Shown here one piece after another: positions 35,157 to 43,818 of a stretch of DNA of 64,000 nt. A program made the position numbers and the translations under genes. Source of the DNA: Microbacterium sp. 18062 (GTDB taxonomy: Bacteria; Actinomycetota; Actinomycetes; Actinomycetales; Microbacteriaceae). The first letter of the stretch is position 1, and each line of letters begins with the position of its first letter. The stretch covers positions 1-64,000 of the forward strand of contig NZ_CACSKB010000017.1 of NCBI RefSeq assembly GCF_902706225.1. Reading direction: 5' to 3'. The notes under the pieces are model-generated. The model saw only the letters and a program-made list of their open reading frames with translations, was not told where the DNA came from and made no database searches.

Positions 35157-36626
35157 CTACAGCGTGCGGTGGGTGAAGCGGCCGGCCAGCAGCGTCGCGG
35201 CGACCGGCATCCCGCGCAGCGCGTCGCGCCCGAGCGCGTGGGGGTCCGCGTCCGTCACCACGAGGTCGGCGGGCGACCCGACGGCGAGCGGATGCCGCGT
35301 GCTCGCGACGAGGGCGACCTCCAGCGGCAACACCTGCTCCGGGTGCCATGCGTCCCGGTCGCCGCGGCTGCGGCTGACCGCGGAGGCGATCGCGTGCCAC
35401 GGGTCGAGAGGGGCGACGGGGGCGTCCGACCCGAGCCGCAGCGGGACCCCGGCCGCATGCAGCGAGCCGAAGGCGAACGCGCGATCGGTGCGTCCCGCCC
35501 AGTAGCGGTCGGCGACGTCGCGGTCGTCCATCGCATGCTCGGGCTGCACGCTCGCGATGAGCCCGAGCCGGGCGAACCGGGGGAAGTCCTCGACGCGGAC
35601 GAGCTGCGCGTGCTCGATGACGCCCGGCATCCCGAGCTCTTCGAAGGTGTCGAGCACCTCACTGTTCGCGCGGTCGCCGATGGCGTGCACGGCAGCACCG
35701 ATCCCGGCCTCCCGCGCGCGCACGAGCAGCTCGCGCAGCTGCTCGACCGGCACGCTCGACACCCCGCACCCGTGCGCGGCGTGCGCGTCGAGTCCCGGGT
35801 ACGGATCCCAGCAGTACGCCGTGCGCGTGTTGAGCGATCCGTCGACGACGACCTTCAGGCTCCCCATCGTGACAAGGCCGTCGGGATCGACGGGGGTCCC
35901 GGTGCGCAGGCCCCGGGCGATCACGGTCTCGAGCCGGTCGGGCCACACGCTCGCGTCGACCCGCAGGCTCGTCACGCCCTGCGCCACGCGATCGGCCCAC
36001 TCGTCGACGTTCAAGACGTTCTCGTACTCCACGACGCCGACGACGCCGCGGGCGGCCGCATCGTCGGCGGCCCGACGGTAGTCGGCGATCGGTAGGTTCG
36101 CGCGGGCGTGGAACCGCTGCAGGACGCCGATCCACTCGCCCTCGCTGACCACCCCCGAGGCGTCCGGGCGCAGGCCCAGCCGCACCGCGCCGGCGGTGTT
36201 CATCCATGCGCTGTGCAGGTCGCCGTTGATGAGCACGACCGGCTCGGCGAAGACGTCGAGAGCCGCCTGCGTGACCGGCTCCGGCCACATGCCGTCGCGG
36301 TGGCCGTAGCCGAACAGCACCCCCTCGGTCATCGGGAAGCCCGCTGCGAGCGCGGCGCGCACGACGGCGACCGCGTCGGCGACACCGCGGGTTCCGGCGA
36401 GGTCGACGCGGCGCTGCTGGATCACCCACTGCGTGAAATGAAGGTGTGCGTCCCAGAGACCCGGCCCGACCGAGCGTCCGTCGAGCGCGACCGTCTCGAC
36501 GCCGGCGGCCTCGAGCGATCCGGCCGGAGCGATCTCGGCGATCACTCCCCCGGAGAGGCGGATGTCGAGCGGGGCGCCCCCGCCGTACGGGCGGGCTCCG
36601 CTCAGCAGCAGGTCGTCGGCGGTCAT
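35157..36626 (-). CDS. YtcJ-like metal-dependent amidohydrolase
   Basis: A 489-residue amidohydrolase of the YtcJ/NfdA type. It has the composite N- and C-terminal beta-sandwich pieces and the metal-dependent TIM barrel: GPGLWDAHLHFTQWV (HxH), GAAVHAIGDRANSEVLDTFE, VIEHAQLV and LRLGSDAPVAPLDPWHAI. It would hydrolyse an amide or formamide, or act on a cyclic imide; the substrate is unknown. Its ATG overlaps the preceding stop (36623-36626), so it is the third gene of the putA operon. Confidence 0.9.
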   Translation of the reverse strand: MTADDLLLSGARPYGGGAPLDIRLSGGVIAEIAPAGSLEAAGVETVALDGRSVGPGLWDAHLHFTQWVIQQRRVDLAGTRGVADAVAVVRAALAAGFPMTEGVLFGYGHRDGMWPEPVTQAALDVFAEPVVLINGDLHSAWMNTAGAVRLGLRPDASGVVSEGEWIGVLQRFHARANLPIADYRRAADDAAARGVVGVVEYENVLNVDEWADRVAQGVTSLRVDASVWPDRLETVIARGLRTGTPVDPDGLVTMGSLKVVVDGSLNTRTAYCWDPYPGLDAHAAHGCGVSSVPVEQLRELLVRAREAGIGAAVHAIGDRANSEVLDTFEELGMPGVIEHAQLVRVEDFPRFARLGLIASVQPEHAMDDRDVADRYWAGRTDRAFAFGSLHAAGVPLRLGSDAPVAPLDPWHAIASAVSRSRGDRDAWHPEQVLPLEVALVASTRHPLAVGSPADLVVTDADPHALGRDALRGMPVAATLLAGRFTHRTL

Positions 36627-37267
36627 GCGTCGTCCGTTCCTCGGGGGCGGTGCACCTGCTCCATCCTGCGGGCAAGGCGGGGGTTGCGGTACGGGCCGGG
36701 CGCACGGAGCGCCTCGAGCACCCGGTCGACGACGGCCGCCGGCTTGTCCTGGCTCATCTTCTCCTTGCCCTCCAGCCGGGTCACCCGCATCCGGAAGCCG
36801 ACCGTGCCGCCGACGATGCGGCGCGCGTACTCCTCGTTCTGCAGCGTTCCGGCCATCAGGAACGGCTCGGGCAGCGGTCTCTCGAGGAGTTCGACCATCC
36901 GGTCGAGCACGGCGAGGTTCTCCTCGCCGCTGAGCAGCTCAGGGGTGCCGTACAGGTGCGCGACCGCGAAGTTCCACGTCGGAACGGCCGGCGACACGCC
37001 GTACCACCCGGGCGAGACGTACCCTTGCGGCCCCTCGACGATCGCGAGCAGCTCGTGCCGGCCGAGCTCGTGCGCCCGTTCGTCGGGTCGGCCGACATGG
37101 CTGAGCAGCACGATGCCGTCGGCCTCCTCGTCCAGCATCACCGGATAGTGCGACGCGACCAGCCCGCGTCCCGGCACGAAGCTCACGAACGCGGCCCACG
37201 GGTTCTCGCGCACGAGCGCGGCGACCCATTCGTCGTCGCCCGCGGCGTAGTCGGGGCTGTGTCTCAT
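36623..37267 (-). CDS. FMN-binding PaiB-type protein
   Basis: A 214-residue split-barrel protein of the PaiB/'negative transcriptional regulator' family. Characteristic parts are PWAAFVSFVPGRGLVASHYP, VLLSHVGRPDERA, YVSPGWYGVSPAVPTWNFAVAHLYG and a C-terminal EGKEKMSQDKP. Despite the family name, most such proteins are probably FMN enzymes or sensors. Both ends overlap neighbours by ATGA, placing it between putA and the amidohydrolase in one transcript. Confidence 0.88.
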   Translation of the reverse strand: MRHSPDYAAGDDEWVAALVRENPWAAFVSFVPGRGLVASHYPVMLDEEADGIVLLSHVGRPDERAHELGRHELLAIVEGPQGYVSPGWYGVSPAVPTWNFAVAHLYGTPELLSGEENLAVLDRMVELLERPLPEPFLMAGTLQNEEYARRIVGGTVGFRMRVTRLEGKEKMSQDKPAAVVDRVLEALRAPGPYRNPRLARRMEQVHRPRGTDDA

Positions 37268-40200
37268 CGCGGACCTCCGGATGCGGCGGGCACCGGGTAT
37301 CGGCGGGGGGTGCCGAAGCGGTGCGCGGTGATCGAGACGGCCTGCTCGCGCAGATACGGCAGCATCTCGATGCGACCCGCCGTCACCGCGGGACCATCGT
37401 AGAGGGCGACGGCGGGGGAACCGCCGGTGGCGTCGGCGAACCGCGCCGCCGATCCGCCGAGCAGTCGCACGCGCCCACCGGTGCCCGCGATGGCCGCGGC
37501 ACGACCCCGCCAGGCCGTCGCGTCGTCGACGGATACGGGCACGCCGTGCCCCTCGAGCCAGGCGCGGGCCGCGGCCGAGAGCGAGGTCGCCGTGCTGACG
37601 GAGACCTCCGCGCCCGCGCGGACCCCGGCCGCGACGGTCCGGACGAGCGCGACCTCGGGCGCGTCCTCAAGCCGGACCGTGACCGGAACCGGCGCATACC
37701 GGAAGACGTTCTGCTCGGACTCGAGCCCCGACGCGTCCCGCGCGGTCCCGAACTCCTCGCGCCACGCCGCCGCGTCGCTCGCGAGGGCCGCAGCGAGCCA
37801 GCCGCGCTCGTCGCCGCCGACGGCAGCGAGCGCGGCTGAGGAGAACGCGTCGGGACGCGACGCGACGGCGCGGGGCGCCGCATCCGTCCACGCGCCGAGC
37901 CCGCTCAGATAGTTCGGCCCGCCGGCCTTCGTGCCGGGGCCCACGACCGACTTCTTCCACCCGCCGAACGGCTGCCGCTGGACGATCGCGCCGGTCGTGC
38001 CGCGGTTGACGTAGGCGTTGCCCGCCTCGATGCGCCGCAGCCACGTCTGGATCTCGTCGCCGTCGAGGGAGTGGAGCCCCGAGGTGAGGCCGTACTCGAT
38101 CGCGTTGATGAGGTCGATCGCCGCGTCGAGGGTGGGAGCCGTCATGATGCCCAGCACCGGGCCGAAGTACTCGGTGAGGTGGAACTCCGATCCCGGCTGC
38201 ACGCCCTCGCGGATGCCCGGACGCCAGAGCGCGCCGTCGGCGTCGAGCCTCTGCGGCTCGACGAGCCAGCGCTGCCCGGACTCGAGGGTCGTGAGCGCGC
38301 GCAGCAGCTTGCCGTCGGCGGGACCGATCAGGGGCCCGACGCGGCTGGCCGCCCACCAGGGCAGACCGACCTCGAGCGACTCGACCGCGTCGACGAGCTG
38401 CCCGCGGAAGCGCTCGGACGCACCGACCGACCCGACGAGGACGACGAGGGATGCGGCCGAGCACTTCTGGCCCGCGTGCCCGAACGCCGAGAACGCGACG
38501 TCCTTCGCCGCGAGGTCGAGGTCGGCGCTCGGGGTCACGATGACGGCGTTCTTGCCGCTCGTCTCGGCCAGCAGCGGCAGGTCGGGGCGGAAGGAGCGGA
38601 AGAGCTCGGCGGTCTCGTAGGCGCCGGTCAGCACGACGCGCTCGACGGCCGGGTGGGCCACGAGCCGGCGCCCGAGGTCGCGGCCGTCGAGCTGCACGTA
38701 CGTCAGCGCGTCGCGGGGCACACCCGCCTCCCAGAGCGCCTCGGCCATGACCGCGCCCGAACGACGAGCCTGCCGGGCGGGCTTCAGGACGACGGGGCTG
38801 CCTGCGGCGAGGGCCGCGAGCGTGGAGCCCGCCGGGATCGCGACGGGGAAGTTCCAGGGCGGGGTGACGACGGTGAGCGCGGCGGGCGTGAACGTCGCGC
38901 CGTCGACGGCGTCCAGGCGTCGACCCTGCTCGGCGTAGTAGTGGGCGAAGTCGATCGCCTCGGACACCTCGGGATCGCCCTGCTCGACGACCTTGCCGCA
39001 CTCGGAGCCCATCACCTCGATGAGGTCCGCCCGGCGGCGTTCGAGGACGTCGCCGGCGCGGTGCAGGATCTCGGCACGGCCGTCGGCGCCGAGCGCCCGC
39101 CAGGCCTCGCCCGCCGCGACGGCAGCATCGATGGCGGCGTCGAGGGCCGCCTCGTCGGCGATCAGGTGCGACTGGGCGGTCCGGGTTCCGAGCGTGGAGG
39201 TCTCCATCCGCGACAGGATGGCGCTCGCCCACCCGCGGTTGACGGCGATGGCGGGATCGGAGTCCGGAGTGTTCCCGAACCCCTCGCCCGGCGCAGGCGC
39301 GGCGGCGGCCGTGCGGTCCTGCACCCGGTGCGGGGCGGGCACCCCGGCGGGCATCGCCGCGATCGCGGCGAGGAACCGGTCGCGCTCGCGGGCGAACAGC
39401 CCGGCGTCGCCGTCGAGATCGAACACGGCCGACATGAAGTTCTCCGCGGACGCGCCCTCCTCGAGCCGGCGGATCAGGTAGGCGATCGCGACGTCGAACT
39501 CCCTCGGATGCACGACGGGCGTGTAGAGCAGCACCGACCCGACCGTGCGCCGCACGACCGCGGCCTGGGCGGTCGCCATGCCGAGCAGCATCTCGACGTC
39601 GATCCCGCCGGTCACCCCGCGACGTTCGGCGAGCAGCCATGCGAGCGCGATGTCGAAGAGGTTGTGCCCGGCGACGCCGATCCGCACCGCGGCGACGCGT
39701 TCGGGCCGCAGGGCGTAGTCGAGCACCGCCTTGTACGACGCATCCGAGGCCTGCTTCGACTCCCAGGTCGCGAGCGGCCAGTCGTGGATGTCGGCGTCGA
39801 CCCGTTCCATCGGCAGGTTCGCCCCCTTCACGACGCGCACCTTGACGGGGGCGCCGCCGTCCCGGACACGTGCCGACGCCCACTCCTGCAGCCGCATCAT
39901 CGCGCCCAGCGCATCGGGCAGGTACGCCTGCAGCACGATGCCGGCCTCGAGGTCGTGGAACTCGGGCTCGTCGAGGACCCGGGTGAACACCGCGAGGGTG
40001 AGATCGAGGTCCTTGTACTCCTCCATGTCGAGGTTGAGGAACTTCCGCCCCTTCCGTGCGATCCGGTAGAGCGGCCGGAGGGCCGCCACCGCATCCGTCA
40101 CGGCCTCCTCGAACGCCCACGGCGTGTGCGGGGCGACCGTCGAGGACACCTTGATCGAGACGTAGTCGACGTCGTCGCGGGCCAGGAGCCGCCGGGTGCC

Positions 40201-40728
40201 GGCGAGGCGCCGCGCGGCCTCCTTCTTGCCGAGGATGGCCTCACCCAGCAGGTTCACGTTCAGGCGCGTGCCGGCGCTCTCGTCGCCGCGGATGCGCCGG
40301 ATGGCGGGGCCGAGCCTGCGATCGGTGGCATCGACGATGAGGTGGCGCACCATCGTGCGCAGCGCGAGCCGCGCCGCCGGCACGACGATCCCGGGTGCGA
40401 AGGGCGCGACGAACGCGCCGATCCGGATGGCGGTCTTCAGCGGCCACGAGAGGAACGCGGGGATCAGCGGCGTCAGCGCGGCGAGGTTGCGGGCGGCGAC
40501 CCGGAGGTCCTCGGGGCGCACGACGCCGTCGACGAAGCCGACCGTGAAGTCGAGGCCGTTCGGGTCGCGGAGGACGCCGGCCAGACGCTCCGCCGACGCG
40601 TCGACGGGCTCGGACCGGCTCGCCTCGAGCCACTGCCGCACGAGCGCGATGGCTTCGTCGGCGAGGTCGGCGGGGCGGATGTCGGTGGGCTCCGGGGGTG
40701 CCGACGCGGGCGCTTCGCTGAGGGTCAT
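37264..40728 (-). CDS. putA: Bifunctional proline dehydrogenase / glutamate-semialdehyde dehydrogenase
   Basis: A 1154-residue PutA that oxidises proline to P5C (FAD) and P5C to glutamate (NAD). Residues about 95-460 are the proline dehydrogenase barrel (VSIKVSSTVAPHTPWAFEEA, FLNLDMEEYKDLDLTLAVF, VRVVKGANLPMERVDAD, AVRIGVAGHNLFDIALAWLL). Residues about 500-1000 are the aldehyde dehydrogenase (TVVTPPWNFPVAIPAGST, AETSGKNAVIV, catalytic Cys in GHAGQKCSAASLVV). No N-terminal DNA-binding domain is seen. The ATG at 40728 follows GAAAGG. It is divergent from a LysR regulator, its likely activator. Confidence 0.96.
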   Translation of the reverse strand: MTLSEAPASAPPEPTDIRPADLADEAIALVRQWLEASRSEPVDASAERLAGVLRDPNGLDFTVGFVDGVVRPEDLRVAARNLAALTPLIPAFLSWPLKTAIRIGAFVAPFAPGIVVPAARLALRTMVRHLIVDATDRRLGPAIRRIRGDESAGTRLNVNLLGEAILGKKEAARRLAGTRRLLARDDVDYVSIKVSSTVAPHTPWAFEEAVTDAVAALRPLYRIARKGRKFLNLDMEEYKDLDLTLAVFTRVLDEPEFHDLEAGIVLQAYLPDALGAMMRLQEWASARVRDGGAPVKVRVVKGANLPMERVDADIHDWPLATWESKQASDASYKAVLDYALRPERVAAVRIGVAGHNLFDIALAWLLAERRGVTGGIDVEMLLGMATAQAAVVRRTVGSVLLYTPVVHPREFDVAIAYLIRRLEEGASAENFMSAVFDLDGDAGLFARERDRFLAAIAAMPAGVPAPHRVQDRTAAAAPAPGEGFGNTPDSDPAIAVNRGWASAILSRMETSTLGTRTAQSHLIADEAALDAAIDAAVAAGEAWRALGADGRAEILHRAGDVLERRRADLIEVMGSECGKVVEQGDPEVSEAIDFAHYYAEQGRRLDAVDGATFTPAALTVVTPPWNFPVAIPAGSTLAALAAGSPVVLKPARQARRSGAVMAEALWEAGVPRDALTYVQLDGRDLGRRLVAHPAVERVVLTGAYETAELFRSFRPDLPLLAETSGKNAVIVTPSADLDLAAKDVAFSAFGHAGQKCSAASLVVLVGSVGASERFRGQLVDAVESLEVGLPWWAASRVGPLIGPADGKLLRALTTLESGQRWLVEPQRLDADGALWRPGIREGVQPGSEFHLTEYFGPVLGIMTAPTLDAAIDLINAIEYGLTSGLHSLDGDEIQTWLRRIEAGNAYVNRGTTGAIVQRQPFGGWKKSVVGPGTKAGGPNYLSGLGAWTDAAPRAVASRPDAFSSAALAAVGGDERGWLAAALASDAAAWREEFGTARDASGLESEQNVFRYAPVPVTVRLEDAPEVALVRTVAAGVRAGAEVSVSTATSLSAAARAWLEGHGVPVSVDDATAWRGRAAAIAGTGGRVRLLGGSAARFADATGGSPAVALYDGPAVTAGRIEMLPYLREQAVSITAHRFGTPRRYPVPAASGGPR

Positions 40729-40740
40729 GACGGCCTTTCG

Positions 40741-40831
40741 TGTTGGCGATCAGTCTGGCGCCCGCCGATCCATCGTGAAAAGCGATCGTTTATGATGAGT
40801 ACCGTTCGTTTTTATCGACTGATTGGCTCCT
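40741..40831. promoter_or_regulatory. Divergent putA / lysR regulatory region
   Basis: AT-rich for this genome. It contains aaagcgatcgttt (40779-40791) around the palindrome CGATCG and a second ttcgtttttatcgac box at 40805-40819, plus TATGAT at 40791-40796 as a possible -10. Two related boxes about 25 bp apart fit LysR-type recognition and activation sites. The assignment is by position and pattern only. Confidence 0.45.
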
Positions 40832-41725
40832 GTGTTCGATCTGCGCCGGCTGCGCCTGCTGCACGAGCTCTCGGTCCGCGGCACGCTGGCGGCCGTCGCC
40901 GAGGCGCTCGCATACAGCCCGTCGACGATCTCGCAGCAGCTCGCACAGCTGGAGCGCGACGCGGGCGTGGCGCTGCTCGAGCCCGACGGCCGGCGCGTGC
41001 GTCTGACGGCGCAGGGCGAGGCGCTCGCCGCGCACGCGGCCCGGATGCTGGAGGCCGACGAGCGGGTGCGCAGCGAGCTCGAACGGATGCAGCCGTCGCT
41101 CGCGCCGGTGCGGCTCGCTGTGATGCAGTCCGCCGCGCACGGCCTTGTGCCGACGACCCTCGCCCGGCTCGCCGAGCACGAGCCGGGGCTGCGCGTCGAG
41201 GTCGCCGAGCTCGCCCCCGAGCAGGGCCTGTTCGAGCTCGCCGCCCGGGGCTTCGACCTCGTCGTCGCCGAGCAGTACCCCGGCCACACCCGCGAGCACC
41301 GCGACGGGCTCGACCGGACGCTGCTCGGGCACGACGCCATCCGGCTGGCCCTCGGCGCGGGGGACGACGACGCGGGCCTCGGGGCGCTGCGCGATCGCCC
41401 GTGGGTGATGGAGCCGGTCGGCACCGCGGCCAGGCAGTGGGCCACGCAGCAATGCCGGGCTGCGGGGTTCGAGCCCGACGTGCGCTTCGAGCTCGCCGAC
41501 CTCACCGCGCACGTACGACTGGTGGCGTCGGGGCACGCCGTGGCGATGCTGCCCGATCTGGTCTTCGCCGGAGAACGACCGCCCGTACGCCTCGCGACTC
41601 TGCCGGGATCCCCCCGGCGCGACGTCTTCACGGCCGTCCGCACCGGCGCGGCCGCACGGCCCGGCATCCGCGCCGTGCAGGCCGAGCTGCAGTCGGCCTT
41701 CGACGAGGGGTCGCGGCGGGTCTGA
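40832..41725 (+). CDS. LysR-family transcriptional regulator
   Basis: A 297-residue LysR regulator. The HTH is in LRRLRLLHELSVRGTLAAVA followed by SPSTISQQLAQLERDAG; the periplasmic-binding-like effector domain runs from about residue 90 (VRLAVMQSAAHGLVPTTLAR) to the end. The start is probably GTG 40832 (VFDLRRLRLL...); a TTG three codons upstream is less likely. It is divergent from putA and probably activates it in response to proline or P5C, although many actinobacterial LysR proteins of this type have unknown ligands. Confidence 0.92.
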   Translation: MFDLRRLRLLHELSVRGTLAAVAEALAYSPSTISQQLAQLERDAGVALLEPDGRRVRLTAQGEALAAHAARMLEADERVRSELERMQPSLAPVRLAVMQSAAHGLVPTTLARLAEHEPGLRVEVAELAPEQGLFELAARGFDLVVAEQYPGHTREHRDGLDRTLLGHDAIRLALGAGDDDAGLGALRDRPWVMEPVGTAARQWATQQCRAAGFEPDVRFELADLTAHVRLVASGHAVAMLPDLVFAGERPPVRLATLPGSPRRDVFTAVRTGAAARPGIRAVQAELQSAFDEGSRRV

Positions 41726-41870
41726 GGCGGCAGCCGTCCCGTCCGGTCGGCTCGCGCGTCGTGTCGCCAGCTCGCGCGTCGTGGATCTGCCGAGCGACGG
41801 TGATCTGTCGGGCGACGGCCGATCGCCCCCGGATCTGCCGTCGCCGGGGCGAACGCCGTCGCCCGGGCGC

Positions 41871-41900
41871 CTCGTCTCGCGACTCCCGCTCAGCGAGCGG
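41871..41900 (+). repeat. Dispersed repeat, variant copy C
   Basis: ctcgtctcgcgactcccgct plus cagcgagcgg, a diverged member of the 'cttcgtctcg...cgctcagcg' family. It is palindromic at its right end (cgctcagcg). Confidence 0.5.
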
Positions 41901-41983
41901 CTTTTCTCCCACCCCACGGAGCGCCCCGCAGGGGCGCGGAGAAGCTGAAGCGAAGGTCTCACAACCGCGACCGCCCGGCATCC

Positions 41984-42119
41984 GTGTCTCGCTTGTGCAG
42001 GTCGGTCGGGGTCTTCCGCTGCACAAGTGAGACACCGAGTCGAGGGCGCGGGCCGTTCCGGGGATCGGTGTCTCACTTGAGCAGGGCTTCGGTGTGATCC
42101 GGATGCACAAGTGAGACAC
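41984..42119. repeat. Tandem double hairpin with four GTGTCTCACTTGTGCA arms
   Basis: Four arms of one 16-17-mer alternate in orientation: gtgtctcgcttgtgcag (41984-42000), ctgcacaagtgagacac (42019-42035), gtgtctcacttgagca (42068-42083) and tgcacaagtgagacac (42104-42119). Arms 1/2 and 3/4 each pair with a single mismatch to make stems with loops of 18 and 20 bases. This is a REP-like unit of two tandem stem-loops, outside any gene. Confidence 0.85.
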
Positions 42120-42150
42120 GCGACGGATGCGGCTGACCCAAAGTCCACAC

Positions 42151-42180
42151 GCTTCGTCTCGCGGCGCTCGCTCAGCGGCC
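42151..42180 (+). repeat. Dispersed repeat, variant copy D
   Basis: gcttcgtctcgcggcgctcg plus ctcagcggcc, just beyond the stop of the double IclR gene. It belongs to the same family as 41871-41900 and 46241-46270. Confidence 0.5.
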
Positions 42181-42197
42181 GGACACCCCGCCGCGCC

Positions 42198-43676
42198 TCA
42201 GACCAGCAGCGCCGAGACCTGCTCGGCGAGCTGCCGGGCGGCGGCCTGGATGGCGCCCAGCCGCGGCTTGACGTACTCGGTGGCCCCGACGATGCAGGCC
42301 GCCGCCGCCACCGTCCCGCTGGCGTCGCGCACGGGGGCCGACACCGACGTGATCCCGAACTCCTCGATCGACTCCAGCGCGAGCACTCCGTCGCGCACCG
42401 CCCGTCGCACGCGGTCGAGGAACCGCTCGAACTCCTGCGGCGTGTGCCGCGAGGGGAAGATCTCGGCCAGCTGCTCGGGGGTGAGGTCCATCACGAGCGT
42501 GGGTCCGCCGTCGGAGCCGACGATCGGATGCGGCTTGCCCAGCCACGGGCGCATGACCAGCCCCTCGCCGAGCACCGCGAGCTCCTCGACCAGCGTGAAG
42601 CTGCGCATCCCCTTCAGCACGGTGAGGAACGCGCACGCGCCGGTGGCCTCTGCCGCCTCGGCGACGAAGTGCCGGCCCCGCTGCACGAGCGTCTGCGGCG
42701 CCGCCGCGCGGTACCAGCCGTGCACGACCCACGCCAGCCGGTGCTCCACGCCGTCCCGGGCCGCCGTGACCAGGCCCGACCGGCGGCACGACTCGAGCAG
42801 ACGCCGCGTGCGATCGAGCCGCAGCCCGGTCGCCCGGGCGATGCCCGCCGCCGCGTCGGCCCCGCCCGCGAGATGCTGCAGGATCCGCAGCGCCGCCTCG
42901 AGCGACGACGCCAGCCGCGCCTCGTCCGCCACCGGGGCATCGGCCGGCAGCCGCACCTCGTCCCGCCCCGCGCCCCCGCCGGCGGTGAGCTCTCGTTCGA
43001 GGATCCGCCGCGCCGTCGTGAGCGCGCTGCCCGCCTGCGGGACGCCACGTTTGGCGCGATAGACCGGCAGCCGCGCCGCGACGACGGCGACCGTCTCGCC
43101 CAGTGGATCCAGCACGGGGAGGGCGACCTCGACCCGTTTGCCGGAGGTGACCTCCGCGCGCGGGAACGCGCCGAGCGCGTCGACCCCCCACCCCTGGCCG
43201 GCGAGCGCGATGGCGCCGTCGTCCTCGGCGAGCTCTCCCAGCGCGGCGGGTGCGTGCAGCGTCCAGGGCGAATCGACGACCGAGACCACCCGGAATCCGT
43301 CGGGGGACGGCGCGGCCAGGCATACGGTCTCGCCGGTCTTCTGCGCCGCGCGGGTGAGGGCGAACCGCACCGTCTTCGCGAAGGGGGCCGCCGCACGCCC
43401 CGAGAGCTGGATCGCGACCGGACCCAGCCGATAGGCGCCGTACCCCTCGCCGCGCTCGAGCAGGCCGAGATGCTCGAGCTCGGCGCACAGCCGGGACGTC
43501 CCGCTGAGGGAGGCGGACATCGCCGCAGCCAGGAACCCGACCGGCGCGGGCTCGGTGGGATCGGGACGCGAGGCGATCAGCTGCACGAGCCGCAGCCCCG
43601 TCGTCACTCGCGCCGTCACCGTCGCCTCCCTCGCAGGGTCCGCAGAACCATCAATCCTGAACATGACACTTTGCAT
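42198..43676 (-). CDS. Double IclR-type transcriptional regulator
   Basis: A 492-residue protein made of two IclR-like halves. The first half has an HTH around VTTGLRLVQLIASRP...MSASLSGTSRLCAEL with a sensor to about 240; the second has a new HTH (ALRILQHLAGGADAAAGIAR, LRLDRTRRLLESC) and a full effector domain (SIEEFGITSVSAPVRDASG and VKPRLGAIQAAARQLAEQVS). The usual IclR length is 250-270. Starts at 43676 and 43664 are both possible. It is divergent from the amine oxidase gene and probably regulates it. Tandem IclR fusions are uncommon and the ligand is unknown. Confidence 0.8.
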   Translation of the reverse strand: MQSVMFRIDGSADPAREATVTARVTTGLRLVQLIASRPDPTEPAPVGFLAAAMSASLSGTSRLCAELEHLGLLERGEGYGAYRLGPVAIQLSGRAAAPFAKTVRFALTRAAQKTGETVCLAAPSPDGFRVVSVVDSPWTLHAPAALGELAEDDGAIALAGQGWGVDALGAFPRAEVTSGKRVEVALPVLDPLGETVAVVAARLPVYRAKRGVPQAGSALTTARRILERELTAGGGAGRDEVRLPADAPVADEARLASSLEAALRILQHLAGGADAAAGIARATGLRLDRTRRLLESCRRSGLVTAARDGVEHRLAWVVHGWYRAAAPQTLVQRGRHFVAEAAEATGACAFLTVLKGMRSFTLVEELAVLGEGLVMRPWLGKPHPIVGSDGGPTLVMDLTPEQLAEIFPSRHTPQEFERFLDRVRRAVRDGVLALESIEEFGITSVSAPVRDASGTVAAAACIVGATEYVKPRLGAIQAAARQLAEQVSALLV

Positions 43677-43818
43677 GTGACGAGCACTGTAACAGCACCG
43701 ATTCGCGCCCTTCGAATAATGGGCTCACTCGCTCGGCCCCCGCCTCACCGTCCTGTGCACCAGGGCTGGTGGGCGAGCCCCGAACCCGGTCGGATCACGA
43801 AGAAGAGTGGATGTGCGC

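Larger units (their letters stand above)
41726..42197. other. Repeat-rich intergenic region between convergent genes
   Basis: No gene is visible. From left to right it has two copies of agctcgcgcgtcgtg-like sequence at about 41748-41780, three imperfect copies of a gatctgccg...gacgg unit (41781-41860), a copy of the dispersed repeat (41871-41900), a small hairpin gcgccccgcaggggcgc (41922-41938), the double hairpin element (41984-42119) and another dispersed-repeat copy (42151-42180). Confidence 0.6.

Noticed and set aside
38071..42030. Long rightward frame across putA, lysR and intergenic repeats
   Set aside because: It runs out of frame through two well-supported genes and a repeat region, so it cannot be a real gene.
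41984..42119. CRISPR array
   Set aside because: The arms are alternately inverted rather than direct repeats, there are only four, spacings are unequal and no cas genes are present.
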